Origin: Cyanophora paradoxa
Lineage: Eukaryota; Glaucocystophyceae; Cyanophorales; Cyanophoraceae
Direction of reading: 5' to 3'
Assembly (NCBI GenBank): GCA_004431415.1
Contig: QPMI01000123.1
Coordinates: 124,001 to 188,000 of the forward strand
DNA length: 64,000 bases
Position 1 is the first letter of the stretch. Every line of letters starts with the position of its first letter. This document shows positions 43,616 to 53,778 of this stretch, piece after piece. The translations under genes and the position numbers were made by a program. The notes beneath the pieces are model-generated. The model saw only the letters and a program-made list of their open reading frames with translations. It did no database searches and was not told the origin of the DNA.

Positions 43616-43691
43616 ATTTGGGAACTTCGTTGTTCCGAAACCGTAAGACTATCTGATTCCGAGCTATTGGAACTGGGGGGGGCCCCCCTAG
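43616..43691 (-). repeat. Dispersed repeat, copy 2 (MITE-like)
   Basis: Reverse complement of the unit at 38305-38400, with the same ends and a shorter central part. Just upstream (43475-43530), CGGAACAATTGCT-like motifs recur two to three times. Confidence 0.75.
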
Positions 43692-44143
43692 TGATCGCCG
43701 AAGCATACAGAAAGACGGAGTCGAGGAAGCTCACGGGCGCCTGCGCGCCTCGCCCCGGTGAACCTCAGGGAGCGCTCAGTATATCCAATTTCTCTGAAAT
43801 TTACACTTTCGAGGCCCGAGGGGTGTCGACGCACCAACACGAGGCTGGGCTCGTTCTTCTTGCTCGTAGCGGAGGAGCGCTCGTTAGCGTAGATGACAAT
43901 TGCACCGATGAGGATACAGACAGAGAAATACGCCAAATGCAGCAGCGGATATTGCGACAGGCACTTCAGCGCGATCCTCCACAACGCGCCGGGCACAGCC
44001 ACCCCTGACGATGGTGCATTCGGCGAGGACGAGCTGGAGGATCTTGCGTCCATATGCATGGCCATGTCCGGCGCCGCGGCCGGCGCTAGCTGCAGATGAT
44101 CGCGCTTGTCTGCCTCGTTCAACGACCCGCCCGGTGGCGGCAT
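43688..44143 (-). CDS. Possible small single-pass membrane protein
   Basis: An ATG at 44141-44143 opens about 150 codons without introns: MPPPGGSLNEADKRDHLQLA, a Ser-rich linker, then a hydrophobic span LLHLAYFSVCILIGAIVIYA and a basic tail NERSSATSKKNEPSLVLVRR. No family is recognised. The stop codon (43688-43690) falls in the first bases of the dispersed repeat, so the real 3' end may have been altered by insertion. Composition is plausible for a protein, but there is no independent support. Confidence 0.35.
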   Translation of the reverse strand: MPPPGGSLNEADKRDHLQLAPAAAPDMAMHMDARSSSSSSPNAPSSGVAVPGALWRIALKCLSQYPLLHLAYFSVCILIGAIVIYANERSSATSKKNEPSLVLVRRHPSGLESVNFREIGYTERSLRFTGARRAGARELPRLRLSVCFGDH

Positions 44144-44457
44144 TGTACATGTGGTCCGCGCCACTAGTACTGTGGTTCTCAGCGGTGCCGGCTACCAGCG
44201 CTAGCTTCCCGACGCTGCGATCCAACGACGAAGTGCTTGCAGTGATCGAACGCGATGAGGTAGGGTCCGCAGCGCCTTCCGCTGTCGCAATGAGGACAAG
44301 TGGCTCGTCGACGCGCGGAAGGACAAGGCCCGCCAGATCGAAAACGGCCTGAAAAGCGAGCTTTCGATCACCGCACGATCAGCGTGGACTCCAGCTTTTA
44401 GGGAAGGACCCCCTGGAAAGCGCAGCGGCTTCGAGATGAGGCTCTACCCCCATTCGC

Positions 44458-45316
44458 AAACGTCTGAAACGTCGAAGATGCCGCACGCGTTCGCCTTCGT
44501 CGCCGCGCTGCCGCCGCTGCCCGACGCGACGCGTAGAGCCTGTGCCGCTCGGGCGACGGCGTGCCCGCCGACGCCCCAGCGCGTGCGGCGTACAGCCCCG
44601 CCGTCAGCGTACAGCTTCTGCTCGTGGACCCCGGCCGGTGGCATAGTGCGCTTCTCGGGCCGGCCGGTCGGCAGCCGTCAGGTAGCACAGCGCGCCGCGG
44701 GACTCGCCGGCGCGGCGCCCGCGTCGAGGCCTGTCTGCTCCGCGTCCGGCGATGCGGAAACAGCACCGCTGAGCGCCGACATTTCGCTGGTGCGGTGCGT
44801 ATGTGCGCGGCCGCGGCCGTAGCGCGCGGGCGCCGGCGCCTGTACATTTGCTCAGCCGCGGTGCCGCTTGCGCAGCGTTGAGTTGAAGAAGCCCATGGGA
44901 ATGGTCTTAGAGGAAGCCGATGACGGAAATGTGTTCGTTGCATCGGTCGTGGCGGGCGGCGCGGCCGAGCAGGCCGGCGTGCGGGCTGGCGACGGTTCGC
45001 ACGCCCCCGGGCGCGGCTTGACGCATACGGGCGCTTCAGCTTCGATTGATGGGGCGCGGCAGTGATCAGCAAGGTCATGGGCACGTTTATCATCGACTCG
45101 TCGCGCGGCAAGTTCGAGTCGAAGCTGGTGGACGCTAAGGTGCGCGCCCGGCCGCGGCCGCTCTGCTGCGCGCCCGGCGCCTCGCCGCAGCGCTGAGCAA
45201 GCCGGCGATCAGGGCATGAAGCTGAAGACGGTGATGGGTGAGCGCTGGCCGCCGCCCCCCCCTCGCGTGAAAGCTCCACTGCGCATGCTGGCGTGCCCCC
45301 CGAGCCTTTGGCCTGA

Positions 45317-45353
<37 letters not shown>

Positions 45354-45450
45354 AGACGCGATCACGTCGAACGACTACCTGGGCTGCATCACGTGCTCGG
45401 ACCCGGACAGGAAGGTCCCCACCGCCTTCGTCCTCGAGCGCCGCGGGTGA
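44458..45450 (+). CDS. PDZ-domain protein
   Basis: The core is a PDZ domain over two exons: VELKKPMGMVLEEADDGNVF, VASVVAGGAAEQAGVRAGD, then VISKVMGTFIIDSSRGKFES plus KLVDAK after intron 44994-45061. A short exon GMKLKTVM and a final exon DAITSNDYLGCITCSDPDRK plus VPTAFVLERRG end at TGA 45448-45450. The layout (PDZ, then a short region predicting FVLERRG) resembles small plastid or cytosolic PDZ proteins of algae. The N-terminal exon(s) are uncertain. The ATG at 44458 (MPHAFAFVAALPPLPDATRR) starts an open frame that could be a targeting peptide and would splice to the PDZ exon at 44877. Target proteins are unknown. Confidence 0.6.
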
Positions 45451-45697
45451 TCGCCTGGAGTCGCCCCCGGCCCGCCTGCGCCGTGCAAATGAAAGCGGCG
45501 GTTCACTGGCCCAAACAAGTCTACGCTGGTGCTAGTGCTGCAGCTGCGAGACGGGCACGGAGGGGGACTAGCTGTAGAAGAGCATCTCACGATCAAGCGA
45601 AGAAGAATGCGAATGTGGCAAAGCGAAGCAGCGAGACTGACGGCGAAATCGAAAGGGGTGGACGGGGTCCGGGCGGGATTGCAGCGGAGGCCGGCGG

Positions 45698-47709
45698 CTA
45701 GGCGCCCCTGGGGGGCTTGTTGGCGGCCGCGGGGGCGGGCGAGCTCGCGGGCGGGCTCGCGGCCTCGGGCCCCTTCTCGATGCGGGAGGCGGTGGGGAGG
45801 GTGATCTCGTGCCGCTCCCCGCGCACCATCGCTGCCCGCCGCCGCCTTAGGGCCGCAGCCATCCGAGAGAGGCGACAGGGGCACGGACCGTACATCTTGC
45901 CGGGCTGCGGGGGGGAGGCCGGGGCGGCAGAGGTCAGCAAGGGCGGGTAGGGGGGAGGGGAGAAGAGGTAGGGGGGGGGGGGGGGGGGAAGGAGGGGGTG
46001 CGGGGCCGGGGCCGGGGCGAGCCGCGGGGGCCACGAACCGAGATGTAGTCGTAGATGTCGGGCCCTGGGGGGGGGGCGGGGGGCGTCGGGCGGGGGCGGG
46101 GGCGGGGCGGGGCGCGGGGCGCGGACCGTGGACCTGGACGCCGGTGATGAGGGCCCAGTCGACGTTCTTGTTGGCCACCGTGCTCCGGATGTTCTTCTCC
46201 AGCACCTCCTGGATCACCTCCAGCGTGTACTTCACCTGCGCCCCCGCCCCGCCCCTCGTCCCCCGCGGGGCGCGGGCGGGGCGGGGCGGGCGGACGATCT
46301 CGACGTGGGAGGGGACGGTCCCGTACTTGATCTTGGGCAGCAGCAGCTGCTTCAGCAGGCTCTGCTCCACGTCGTCCGGGCTGCAGGCCGCCCCCGTCAG
46401 CCCCGCGCCCCGCGCCCCGCCGGAGGAGGCAGCCTGGCGCACTCCACCCCAACCTTGACTGGCGGGCGGCCGGTCGGGCGGCGTCAGCCGGCGCCGGCGC
46501 GCCCGGTGGGAGGCAGAGGCGGGGACGCACTGTGGCCGCTCGAGAGCTCCTTGTGGATCCCCTGCAGCGCCCCGCACGCGTGCGAGATCTGCCCTTGCCT
46601 GCGCGCCGCCGGGCTTAGGGGCGGAGATGGAGGGAGCCGGGGGGGACTCACCCGTGCCGCACGCACTGGCCTTTGAGGGGGCGGGCCGTTCCGTGAGAGG
46701 GGCGCGGGGCGGGAGCGGGGGCCACGGCGCCGCGCGCACCGATGACGCCGTCGGCCCCGATGGCGATGTGCGGCTGCAGAGGGGAAGGCGCGGGTCGGGA
46801 GCGCGACGCCGGCGCGAAGCCGGCGGGCGGGCGGACCATAGCGATGTAGAGGTGGCGCTCGATCCCGTCCTGCCCGCCCCGTCATCGCGGGGCGCGGGGC
46901 GCGGGGCGCGGGGCGCACAAACTGAGGCGCGTGGCTCTGCGGACGCGCGGCCGTCAGGAAAGGGAGGATGGGGCCGGGGCGGGGCAGGGGGGACCTGGGC
47001 GGCGATGAGGCCGGTGCGGCCGAGGTGGGGGATCCCCCCCAGGGAGCACATGTCGAAGGCCCCCGAGACGCTCCCCGGCGGCGACCAGTACTCCTGCGCG
47101 CGCGGCCGGCGTCAGGGGTGCGGGCTCACGAAGGGCGGCGATGGGGGACGGGCCTGCAGGTCGGAGTACAGGCTCCTGCAGATTTCGCTGCAGAAGGGTT
47201 CAGCGGAGGCGGGGGAGAGGAAAGGGCCGACGCACTCGCGGCATAGTCCGATGCACTGCGGGGCAGCGGAGGCGACGGAGGAACATGAGAAATGCGTGCG
47301 GCGACACTACTGACGGGCACGGCACCGGGATCGTGTTCCTTCGATTGAAGCTGGACATTGAAAGCAAGTGAGTAAATTAAATACGAGGAAAAATTCGAAA
47401 CTTGGAAATGGATGCTGGAGGCTCACCCGAGCTGGAAGAGGAAGTCGTGCGTGTAGAAGATGAAATGACGCTGTGACTAAAAACACATCAGAGGTCAGTT
47501 TTCGTCAAAGTTTCATCCTACGATTATCTCAAAGAATTCTCGAATTCACCACAGCCTCTGGAAACGAATTCAGGAGAGCCGCGCGGAACTGCAAGACAAA
47601 AGAGTCATGATCAGTGTGCGTGGGAGGGCGAGGCGCCCTTGGCGAGGCGGGAGGCGCTATATAGCTAAGGGCCCGGAGCCTATAAATCGCCCGCTGTGAA
47701 GTTAGACAT
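45698..47709 (-). CDS. LCIB/LCIC-family theta-type carbonic anhydrase
   Basis: Likely interconverts CO2 and bicarbonate as part of a CO2-concentrating mechanism. Exons in order: FRAALLNSFPEAV, RHFIFYTHDFLFQLG, CIGLCRECVGPFLSPASAEP, EYWSPPGSVSGAFDMCSLGG with IPHLGRTGLIAAQ, DGIERHLYIAM, PHIAIGADGVIG, GQCVRHG, KGQISHACGALQGIHKELSS, DDVEQSLLKQLLLPKIKYGT, VKYTLEVIQEVLEKNIRSTV, DWALITGVQVHG and GPDIYDYISVR. The PHIAIG histidine and HACGAL cysteine are the expected zinc ligands; the third would be a Cys in CIGLC. The segment CRECVGPF departs from the usual C-x-D-x-R form. It ends AANKPPRGA at 45698. The start is a guess: an ATG at 47707-47709 (MSNFT) could splice in with a GC donor. Confidence 0.75.
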
Positions 47710-48188
47710 GTTGCGCGCAGTGTAGCCTTTAGCAGGCCGCGGGTAAGGCGGGTGTACTAGTGTACTGGCGGGCGAGGTAAGTTCATGCGTGGCCGACGGC
47801 GGCCCTTTTGCTTCGATGACGCATCAACTAAACTTAATACCGTAGTACGCACCTTTTCAGGCTCCTTCGAGCTAACTTGCGCGAACTGGCGCTGGGAAAG
47901 CACGTCATGGCTAGCCGCGATCGGCGAGGCGAACGCGGCGAACCTGAGGCATGCCGAAGCCTTTCCGCAGAGATACTGACACGAGCGCGTTCGTTGCGCC
48001 GCTGGCGACGTGCACGCGGCCGAGATGTGGGGTTATGCTCTTCACCGCTGCAAGAAACATATCGCCGCTCGTGCTGCCTGCGCGTGGGCCAGGCGCACTT
48101 AACGCGGCAGCCGAACTTGCCGCCGTTGACAAGGGGTACGCCGTGTACGCGCCGCGCAGGGGTACGTGTAGGCACATCCCGAAAGAAG
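47710..48188. other. Divergent interval between LCIB and NCL
   Basis: About 480 nt expected to hold promoters of both genes and possibly a first NCL exon. A minus-strand open frame of 88 codons (47911-48177) exists, but has no recognisable motif. Just inside the LCIB side (47655-47690), TATATAG and TATAAAT occur. Confidence 0.4.
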
Positions 48189-50787
48189 ATGGGCGCCGAG
48201 GAAGCGATCGGCGAGTGCGTCAACGAGTTCTTCCCATGCTCGCGAACCATCACAGGGAACCTCTTCCTCATGGTCCGCCCGACACTGGCCCTTCGCCGGT
48301 CGCCCTATTCCCATAGCTAGCCCGAACGTCCCCTTGCGTACTTTTTCCGTGCGAACTCGCCCGATGACGTAAACTTCGCAGCTGGCGTACGGCTTCCTGC
48401 TGGCCAGGGGCTCGAAGCTGATCGCAGGTCCGTCCCTCTCGCGCTCGGTTACGTTTTCTCGAGCTATAAGAAAGCCAAAGGAAGCACACACAGGCCCGCC
48501 TGATCGTCGGGCTCGCGGACACACCGCTAACGCCCTTGGGACGCAGACGGGTCCGAGCTCCTCATGCAGATCCTGGACCCCGGCATCATCGGCGGTCTCG
48601 TGCTCCCTCTGCTGGGCGGTGCGTTCGCAATGACGGCTCGCACTCGTGTCGAATCGATCGCCGCGACTATCCAGTCGAGTGGGTTCCAGGGGCATGGCAT
48701 CTTGGCCTTTATGAACTAGGATCGATCCAAAAGAGCCTTTTCCTGCGCCTCGAAACCGACTGCCTTTTGCATCGGAGGCTTGCGCGGGACGCGAGCCCAC
48801 TTGTCGAGCTTGGAAGCAGATTTGCGTACTTGCTCTAGCTGATTCGCTGCCCTTCGCAGCTTTCCCTGATGCGTGCATTATCTTCGTGTCCTGCCTCGGC
48901 GGTGACATCGCGGAGGTGCGTTCCCCAGACCACCTCGGCGCCCCGGCGCTGTGATTCGTGACGCGATCGGCCTCCGAGCAGGTGCAAGAGCAGCTCTCAG
49001 TCGGCGTCGGCACGCTGGCCGGGTCGACCGTGATGCTGCTCACGCTGCCGTGGGCGGCCTCGCTCTACCTCGGCCGCTGCGACCTGGACGGCAACGGCCA
49101 GGCCATCCAGAAGCGCTGCACGAAGACCAGCCTTACGGAGAGCGGCGTCACCACCGGTCCGCTCGGCCCTGCCCGCCGCCCGCCCCCCACCGCCGGCCGC
49201 CGGTCGCCCGCGGCCGGCCGCCGGGCGCGGTTCCTTTCTGACGGCCACCCCCTCCTTCTTTCTTCCTCCAGACGAGGACGTCCCGCTGAACGCAAAGATC
49301 GTGCGCGCGGCGCCTTCTTTCCGAAGACGCCCCCGCCCCGCGGCCGCCGACGCGGGGGGCGGGGCGGCAGATGCTGGCGACGTCGCTGCCGTTCCTGATC
49401 GCTCAGGGCCCCGCCCTCGCCTACTTCTTCGGCGAGCCCAAGGTCCGGCCCCGCCCCGCCCGCCCCGCTGCACCCGGGGCCGCCGGTGACGCCGGGGCCG
49501 GGGCAGTTCCAGAAGGACCGCGAGGCGAACTTCGCGCTCGCCGGCTTCGTCGTCTCGTTCATCCTCCTCGTCGCCTACAGCGTCTGGCAGGTGCCGGCCC
49601 CGCGCCCCCGCGCACGGCCGGCGCGGGACCGGCGCGGCTCACGCGCGGGCGGGCGGGCGGCGGCAGGTCATGAACACGAAGCTCCAGGAGAAGAAGATGG
49701 AGATGGCCAAGAAGGAGGCCGTCATGCGCCGCGTGCGCCGCCTCGCCCGCCCCCGCCCCTGCCCCGCCCCTGCTCCGCCCCGCCCCGCGCCGCCCGCGCC
49801 GCCCCGCGGGGCCAACCGAGGCGCGCGCAGGTGGTGGAGCGGATGGTGTCGGTGATGGAGCGGCGGCAGACCTCGTTCCGGGAGACGCCGGCGCCCGGGG
49901 ACGCGGAGAACCCGTCGGCGCCGCTCGCGCCGGCGCAGCCCATCTCGGGCGAGAAGGTCGCCTCCCTCGGCCTCAAGTGGAAGGCCGGCGTCGCCGCCAA
50001 GAAGGAGGCCGCCGCCGCCGCCGCCGCCGGCGCCCCCGCCACCAGCTACGGCACCGCCCCGAGCCCCGCCGTGCGCCCCGCCGCGCCGCGCCCCGCCGCG
50101 CCCCGACGACGGGGCGGGCAGGCGAAGGAGGAGGAGGAGGGGAGCGATGACGAGACCGCCGGCATGACCAAGCGCGAGGCGCGCCCCGCCCGAACCCCGC
50201 CCCACCCGAACCTCGCCCCACCCCCGGGCCCCCGCTGAGGAGGGCGGGGGCGGCAGATCGCGATCAAGTCGGTGACGACGCTGGCGATCGGGACGGCGGT
50301 CGTCTCGTTCTTCTCGGACCCGATGGTGGACTCGATCAGCCAGTTCGCCACGGAGATGAAGCTCTCCCCCTTCTTCGTCGCCTTCATCGTGGCCCCGACC
50401 GCCTCGAACGCGTCGGAGCTGATCGCCTCCTGCATCTTCGCCGCGAAGAAGACGAAGAAGTCGATCTCGCTGACGTACGGGTCGCTGTACGGGGCGGCGA
50501 CGATGAACAACACGCTCTGCCTGGGCATCTTCCTCTTCATGGTCTGGTTCCGCAAGCTCGCGTGGGACTTCTCCGCCGAGGTCGCCTGCATCCTCTTCGT
50601 CGAGCTCGCCGTCGCCCTCGTCGCGGTCCGCAGCACCACCATCCGCCTCCGCACCGGCTTCCTCGTCGCCGCCTTCTACTTCGGTTCGCGCACCCCGACC
50701 CCCGCTCCGCCCCCTGCGCCCCCCGACGCCCGCGCAACAGTCGCCATCGGCATCGTCGCTGGTCTGAACCGCATCGGCTGGCACTGA
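48189..50787 (+). CDS. NCL-type cation/calcium exchanger
   Basis: A multi-pass antiporter of the Ca2+/cation superfamily, closest to plant NCL proteins. Exon 48189-48272 gives ECVNEFFPCSRTITGNLFLM, then LAYGFLLARGSKLIA, DGSELLMQILDPGIIGGLVL, FPDACIIFVSCLGGDIAE and VQEQLSVGVGTLAGSTVMLL. Later come KDREANFALAGFVVSFILLV and SFFSDPMVDSISQFATEMKL. The second exchanger repeat is FFVAFIVAPTASNASELIAS, then TYGSLYGAATMNNTLCLGIF, WDFSAEVACILFVELAVALV and VAIGIVAGLNRIGWH (stop 50785-50787). Both alpha-repeat signatures are present. The central loop (49680-50250) is basic, Ala/Lys-rich and lacks the EF-hands of plant NCL. The start may lie further upstream, because a signal peptide is missing. Introns 49443-49506 and 49733-49830 have complementary ends. 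Confidence 0.88.
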
Positions 50788-51343
50788 TCTGCCCGACACG
50801 GGTACCGTGGAATTGCTCGCCTGCGCCGCGCCGTGTACAGACCAAGGGGGAAGGGGGGGGTCGCCTCTTTGACTACGCATAGATAGCACACCTTATCGTA
50901 CAGCATGAGCTAGGTTCAAGCTCGATCGCGCTGTCTCCGTTTTTCGAGAACTTGTCTAGTTCGGTTTAGAAATCTCTCTTCGTACAAAATCTTTACGAAT
51001 GCGCCTGCCAGTGAAGCCAGCTGCAGCTACAGCCCGCAGCCATGGAAGGGCACTGCTTGGTCAAGTTACGAACATCCATGCAAAAAAAAGGCACAGTGGA
51101 TGGAAAGGGGCCGGAAAAGGGAAAGGCGTGCAAGGGCGCCGACCGTCGGACGGGAGCGGGGGCTGGATCGGCGGGGGGGGGGGGGGGGGGGAGGGGGGGT
51201 TGCGGGCGGGCGTTATGGCGGGGCGGCAGGTCATAGATGAGCGTCGGGAGGGTCGAGGAAGTGACTTTGGAAGGCGGGAAGGCTCCGGGAGAGGGGAAGG
51301 GGGGCGAGGAAGAGTGTTGGGGCAAGAAGAGGGGAAGGGGCGC
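50788..51343. other. Convergent interval with a poly-G tract
   Basis: About 550 nt between the stops of NCL and the DacB-like gene. The AT-rich part at 50880-51000 is followed by a purine-rich block and a run of about 19 G at 51172-51191. No exon supported. Confidence 0.5.
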
Positions 51344-53579
51344 TCAGGACCAGTCGAGCTCGTCCAGGGGCGAAGAGAGGAGGGGGTACCTGCAGGGCGG
51401 TTGCGGGGCGGGGCGGGGGGCAGGGGGGAGGGGGCCGGGGGGCGCACCTGGCGAGCTGGACGCAGATCTCGTCGATGGGCTTGCGGAGCTCGACGGAGCT
51501 CTCCAGCCCGTGGTTCACGATCACCGAGTAGGCCATCCCGTGCACGTACCTGCCCGCCCCCGTCAGGCCCCCGCCCCGCGCGCCGAGGCCGGGCGGCGCG
51601 GCACCCCGAGAGGGCGGAGACGCCCATGAGGGTGCCTGTCTTGCCGCGGAGGACGGCGGCGGCGGAGGTGCCGCGCATGCGGGAGCGGAGGGTCCCCGAG
51701 CGGCCGGCAAGCGGCAACGACTCGAAGAAGATGCGCCGGTGCGGGCTGTGCAGCGCGATGCCCCGCAGCGTCTGCGTGAGCGCCTCCGCTGCCGCCCGCC
51801 CGTCAATCCCCGGGCGACGCGGCGGGCGGGGCGGGGCGGGCGGGGCGGGGGAGGGGCGCACGCGAGGCGGCGTTCCTGCGGCTGAGGCCGGAGCCGTCGA
51901 CGAGGAGCACGCCGCTCGGGTCCGCCCCGTACCTCCGCACCGCCACCTCCTTCATCGCCATCAGGCCCCTCTGCGCCCGCGCGCCCCGCGCCTCAGCGCC
52001 CGCCGCGGCGGGGCGCGCTCGCGGGGCGCGCGCCTGTATGGAGCGGTCCGGGGCCGGGAGGGCGAGGGGCATGACGAAGGCCGGGTACGTCCGCTGCGTG
52101 TCGCTCCCCAGCGTGTGCAGCAGCGCCTCCTGCCGGGGGCCTCAGCCCGCGCGGGAAGGGGGTGCAGGACGGCGGCGCACGGCCCAGAGGTTGTCGCTCC
52201 ACTGGAGGACGCGGTTGACGAGTGCGGAGAGGGGCCGCGCGATGAAGTCCAGCGTCCAGGGCTTGAAGCTCGGCGAGAGGCCCACTGCTGGCGCCGTGAA
52301 CATCACCTTCCCCACACGGATCTGTCGGCGCCCCGCGGCATCAGGGATCGACTGGGGGCGCCGGCGGGGCAGGGGGGGGGGGGGGGGGGGGGGGGCGGGG
52401 CACCTTGGCGTCCTCGAGGACCTTGTGGAGCATGCGGGCGAAGCGCGCCCGGGCGTCCGGCAGCGCCACTGTCACGTTCCGCTCGTCCGAGTGCGCCTGC
52501 GCCGCCCCTGCTCGGCTGGGGGAGCCGGGGCCACCCGCAGGCTGGGCGCGCACCGGGATGGCCCCGCGGATGACGAGCGAGCCGGCCACGTCGATAAAAG
52601 CCATGACGGGGCGCTCCGGCTCGCCGGCCCCGACCGTCAGCGCCTCGTTCACCACGGGCACCTTCGGCTTGTTCACCGCGTCCAGCCAGCTGAACCGCAC
52701 AAGCTGCCCGGGCTCTGTCGGACGCACTATGAGATTCGCTGCGCTGCCGTTCAGGAGCATGCTGCGCGGCGAGTGACGTAACCAGTGAGCGGGACCACCG
52801 GAGAAGGGCGGAAAAGGAGAGGAAAGAAAGGCGCACCCTCCCGCGTTGGCAGATTGCAATTGAGAGGCCTCCCAAGTGATTGGCGTCTTTATCCTGCTGT
52901 CATCGATGACCAGCGACCGCACTGTCCTCACCCCTTGAGTCCGCAGGCTGTCTGCCAACTCAGAGACGTGCGCGGTGGTTATCATAGGATCTCCACGCGC
53001 TGCGCATGCGCATGAGCGCACGCCTCGAAGCGCAGCACGGCACGGGCGGCTTGCGGGCGCCCACGGACCAGAAACGCGCAGCTCCTCAAGGACGGGCGGG
53101 GAAAGGCCTGTGCCGTGGACGGGCGTCTTATGCCTGTATTCTGCAGCGTGACCCGTCACGGGGAGGCTGGCCGTAGCCTCCGAGCGCTGCTTCTCTCGCA
53201 ACGGCGCACCTGGCCCAAGCTTCTCCAGCGCCGCGGCGGCGGTGAAGATCTTGACGTTGGAAGCGGGTATCAAAGCCAGGCGCATGTTGTGACCGTACAG
53301 CGTCTTGCCGGTCTTCACGTCCGCTGCGTGGATCCCCCACCGCGCCTTTGCGTACTGCGGTCTCCCAACGACGCTGTCGATCGCCCGCTTCATGTGCACA
53401 AGCGGAGAATCCATATCCGCTGCGAGAAACATCGTTTTAGTGCGCTCGCAGCGGGCGGGGCGCAGCCACGCACGGCTATATGTTCGAAAGACAGCGGCAT
53501 CGGCGAAGGAGCTGAACTGGAAGGTGCACGGCACTAGATCCTCCAGCTTCTGCTGCGGGTATGCCGGCGGCGGCGGCAT
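51344..53579 (-). CDS. D-alanyl-D-alanine carboxypeptidase/endopeptidase, PBP4 (DacB) family S13
   Basis: Family S13 enzymes trim or cleave peptidoglycan peptides. The start region (53579) is MPPPPAYPQQKLEDLVPCTF, then DSPLVHMKRAIDSVVGRPQY and AKARWGIHAADVKTGKTLYG. The catalytic SxxK is in LIPASNVKIFTAAAALEKLG. Later comes SLVIDDSRI and a domain with MLLNGSAANLIVRPTEPGQ. The SxN triad is in VLQWSDNLWAEALLHTLGSD, and LLVDGSGLSRRNAAS and the KTG motif in VLRGKTGTLMGVSALSG follow. The C-terminal end is YPLLSSPLDELDWS (stop 51344-51346). All three catalytic motifs are intact, so activity is plausible. At least eight introns, one holding a 20-plus-nt homopolymer C run (sense), prove it is a nuclear gene and not bacterial contamination. 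Targeting is not evident. Plastid peptidoglycan remnants are one possible substrate. Confidence 0.87.
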
Positions 53580-53778
53580 CGCGGGGCGCCGCGCTCAAAC
53601 AGCTCGCTGTCCTGGGTACACCAGAAGAAGCCAGCAGGAGCGCGGCATCACTGGAAGCTCAAACCAAGAAGCAGCAATTGCAAAAGCTTAAAAGCTCAGC
53701 CAGTAGCACAGCGAAGCACAGCGAAGGCGGGGCACCGGGGGCAGCAGCAGCAGGGCACCGGGGGCAGCAGCAGCAGCA

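Noticed and set aside
47834-48271. Minus-strand frame of 145 codons and a nested 88-codon frame
   Set aside because: No motif, and it overlaps the first assigned exon and upstream region of the NCL gene on the other strand.
51344-53579. Bacterial contamination as explanation for the DacB-like gene
   Set aside because: The coding sequence is interrupted by introns with the same splice signals as neighbouring eukaryotic genes.
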